Positions 61,608 to 64,000 of a stretch of 64,000 nucleotides of DNA are shown here, piece after piece. The stretch comes from Tillus elongatus (lineage: Eukaryota > Arthropoda > Insecta > Coleoptera > Cleridae), in NCBI GenBank assembly GCA_964006375.1, contig OZ023262.1, forward strand, positions 199,726,778 to 199,790,777. Direction: 5' to 3'. Below the pieces are notes generated by a model. That model saw only the letters and a program-made list of their open reading frames with translations, had not been told where the DNA came from and did not search any database. How positions within the stretch are numbered: position 1 is the stretch's first letter; each line of letters opens with the position of its first letter. The position numbers were made by a program, and so were the translations under genes.

Positions 61608-62230
61608 ATGCGTTTACCAATAGCTCAAAGAATTAAAGTTCTAATAACGATTGGTTATGGAGACAGGTTCCGAACTCAGGCAGCTGTGAGCATTCTGTTT
61701 AATAGTAAATATCCGGATATGTCTATCAATCAATCAACAGTGAGTCGAATAGATAAGACATTTCGAGAAACGCGTGAAAAATTTGCCAATAAAGGTCGCT
61801 GGTCTATAAGTGAAGAAGTGAAATTAAACGTTTTATTGGTAGTGGAAGAGAATCCCCACAGTAGTATTCGGCAAATTGGCCCAGACAATGGAATTCCGTT
61901 TCAGGCGGCACACAAAGTATTACAGCTTGAAAAGCTTCATCCTTATAAAATACAGCTTTTGTAGGAGTTATCTGAAGACGATCCAGACCGAAGGATGCAG
62001 TTTCATGAAACATTAATTATTAAATGTACTGACTTTTTCGGCGGGGTCGTTTGAATAATGTGGTATTCAAAAGTAAACCAGATACTATCGACGAATTAGA
62101 AACAAGAATTAGAACTGAATGTACCAATATTTCTCCAGAGATTATAAATAGAGTCCAACAAGAATTTGTTGATTGTTTGGGATATTGTCAGGCACAAGAA
62201 GGCGGGCATTTCGTACATTTGATTACATAA
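61608..62230 (+). pseudogene. Mariner C: rosa-like transposase with the catalytic core deleted
   Basis: ATG at 61608: MRLPIAQRIKVLITIGYGDR and FRTQAAVSILFNSKYPDMSI, SRIDKTFRETREKFANKGRW, VVEENPHSSIRQIG, QLEKLHPYKIQLL, ELSEDDPDRRMQFHE (helix-turn-helix half). At about 62020-62045 this jumps to CTDFFGG and then, in another frame, RLNNVVFKSKPDTIDELETR, IRTECTNISPEIINRVQQEF and CLGYCQAQEGGHFVHLI, the C-terminal tail. The core with the catalytic acids is missing, the same kind of deletion as in Mariner A. Confidence 0.82.
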
Positions 62231-63165
62231 GACTGAACTATGTAATTCTTTACAGGCTTCACTTGTGTTAGGTGTTACTGGTAATAAAAGTGCGATTGCT
62301 CACTTTATTTTATGCATACAAAAAATGATTTGGTGTGAAAATTTTAAACAACGAAGGTGTTAAAGTTACACTGCGTACAGTGTTTTATTATGTAAAAATC
62401 CATTGTAAATGTTTTGAATTCTAATTATGAGTAAAATATTGACAATACAAATAAATTGTACAAATAGTTTTAGATAGAAAATTTAATTTTCCATAAAAAA
62501 TGTCCGTATAGGTTTTATCGTATCCCTCATCATTTGGCCGGAATTTTTAATTCAAAAGTCATAAAAACAATTTTTGGTGTTATCAAATGAAAAAGTATTT
62601 TGGAAGAGTTTTAGATTCAAATTCTGGGTAAAATAGTGAAGATACAAAAAATTGGAGAATACTTTTTATAGTGAATTTAATATAGATATTTTTCCCTTCA
62701 TTTTGTTACTAGCTTGGACGAGTTCGTTAGACAGTTTTGACACTCACATACTTTCAGGAAAAAATGCGAAAAACTGCTTTAAAACGCAATATCTTTTAAA
62801 TTACTAGAGGTATTAAACTAAAACTTTACACGCACGTACATATGGTATCAGTGGTCCTCTCTACCGAATTTAATGATCAATTTCATCGGTTCAGTAAATT
62901 CTGAGTTATAATTAAATAAAAAATAAATAATTTACGATATAACCTGAAATTACCTCTGAATGGGTGCCCATAATGTTGGACAAGATCAGACAGATAGATC
63001 AGGGTTACGCTGCTATTGCAAACAAATGCTCCATATTAAACTTTAAACGAACAGGCTACAAGAATATGTCACAATAAACAATCAGCGGGGTTGCCATTTG
63101 CCAAAGCTGTCATCTGAATTTGAAGATATCACAAAAATATATAGTAATAAATGAAAAATTTAATA
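62231..63165. other. No gene; decayed HTA left body at 62700-62930 (-)
   Basis: GCTTGGACGAGTTCGTTAGAC and CAGGAAAAAATG resemble the reversed HTA left body. The rest is unassigned. Confidence 0.4.
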
Positions 63166-63169
63166 AAAC

Positions 63170-63935
63170 AATTTATTTAAAGGCAATCTGTAACTACGTT
63201 TTATTATGTATAAATATGAAGCTTTCCATTCTTCAGGGTATTTAAAACCCATTGCCTTCTCCTAGTTAAATCTGACAAGGCCAGTTAGATATCTATCATT
63301 GTCATTTGTTATTTTGCGAACTGACAGTACGGGGGAGTCGAATTCGAGGTTATCTTCTTCTTTGTTTACAGACGTCATAAACAAATAATAAGAGGAAGAT
63401 AATCTTGAAATCGACTCGGCTAATACCTTAGAATTTTAGAATAAGGTACTTAGTGTTTATTTTTAGTTTTTAGTGAATTTTCATTATTATTTACTCTTCA
63501 TCTCGCATATGAAAAATTTGAGGTAAATGAAACTACATAATATCAGGCAGTAGTTTAGTCTATACCTATTAACTTATGTTCAGTGTAAATTATTAAAATT
63601 TTAATTTCAATTTTGTATTGTGTATATTTATTTATTTCATTTTCAAAAAGTATGGATACAGCAGTAGTAAATAAATGTTGAAAAGGGTTTAGGTGCAGCA
63701 AGTGCGTTATGGTAGCGAATATTCGTGAAAATATTCCAAATCGTGATAATTCAATTTCCCATTAAACTAGAATCAGTTTCTGTTTTAGAAAACCATTTTT
63801 GTTATTTTGTTTGCAGAAATTGTTTCGACTGAGTGGACTAAAACGGATCGTCCAAGCGACTAATAAGGAAACATACCTGTCACGTTTATAATTTGGCAGG
63901 TACATTCATTTTGTAAATCAAAATTAAATTTTCGG
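63170..63935 (-). repeat. Repeat X, copy 3 (inverted), with HTA hairpin end
   Basis: Reverse counterpart of 10280-11130. It includes the palindrome at 63336-63420, an HTA left end in plus orientation (GCAGCAAGTGCGTTATGG, 63694) and the hairpin ACCTGTCA..TGGCAGGT near 63876-63902. Non-coding. Confidence 0.8.
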
Positions 63936-64000
63936 TAAATTTTGCAGAGTAGCACAGAGAGGAGTTTTATAAAACAAAAGTTCAGAAATATTCTTAGATC

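Overview
The window looks like AT-rich arthropod (most likely insect) nuclear DNA. No host gene can be recognised with confidence. Nearly everything that can be named is a transposable element, almost always broken. The evidence for an insect-type genome is the mix of families: non-LTR retrotransposons (a jockey/CR1-like family in three copies, a second near-complete two-ORF element, and an LOA/I-like element with RNase H), Penelope-like elements with GIY-YIG endonucleases, rosa-like mariner transposase remnants, tRNA-derived SINEs, a solo LTR, and two pieces of a multi-copy arthropod protein family with SDN..GQN and GHTHM motifs.

The dominant repeat is a non-autonomous family that I call HTA (hairpin-TA). 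One end carries a hairpin (stem ACGCA/TGCGT, loop GCAAG) followed by TAGTGAATTTTCATAGAAA. The other end carries a second hairpin built from TAGTGAATTTT and its complement. A (TA)n microsatellite sits at one fixed internal site. At least 16 hairpin ends occur on both strands. About 20 TA arrays of 65-170 bp occur, many of them this internal site, and other elements have inserted into them. The layout (subterminal inverted repeats, terminal hairpin, central microsatellite) resembles Helentron-derived HINE/DINE-1 elements. That assignment is inference.

The most striking find is at 49797-50680: three copies (one inverted, two in tandem, 307 bp period) of a unit with a complete type I hammerhead ribozyme fold. 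The core is intact, stem I and stem II complement each other, and the short stem III is the palindrome ACCGGT. This matches animal retrozyme or Penelope-type hammerheads. A decayed relative lies at 43365-43640, and weaker hammerhead-like motifs lie near 60600 and 60830.

Layout. 1-3.0 kb: a CpG-rich promoter-like block, then LINE-A copy 1. 3.9-6.0 kb: TA array, HTA copy, Penelope RT remnant. 6.0-9.3 kb: featureless. 9.3-12.2 kb: repeat X and SINEs. 12.4-13.9 kb: decayed SDN/GHTHM-family gene. 14.2-15.8 kb: HTA copy with nested foldback and SINE. 17.3-24.2 kb: HTA, repeats W/Z, Y and X, and LINE-A copy 3. 24.9-26.3 kb: deleted mariner. 26.9-29.5 kb: HTA and a large foldback. 30.8-35.4 kb: HTA, repeat Z, Penelope remnant, LINE-A copy 2. 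35.6-38.2 kb: HTA with a 141-bp tandem array, then a mariner with long TIRs. 38.7-42.7 kb: LINE-B. 43-46.5 kb: HTA and TA arrays. 46.6-48.6 kb: mariner with long TIRs and palindromes. 49.8-50.7 kb: hammerhead array. 51-54.6 kb: SINE, LOA/I-like element fused to a Penelope remnant. 55.9-57.0 kb: N-terminal part of the SDN/GHTHM family. 57.6-59.4 kb: repeat Y split by a solo LTR. 59.4-60.9 kb: Penelope remnant and hammerhead-like motifs. 61.6-62.2 kb: deleted mariner. 63.2-63.9 kb: inverted repeat X.

Several insertions have matching empty sites in paralogous repeats inside the same window (both SINE families and the LTR), so they can be ordered in time from this sequence alone. All coordinates and alignments were made by eye; family names rest on motif recognition, without any database search.
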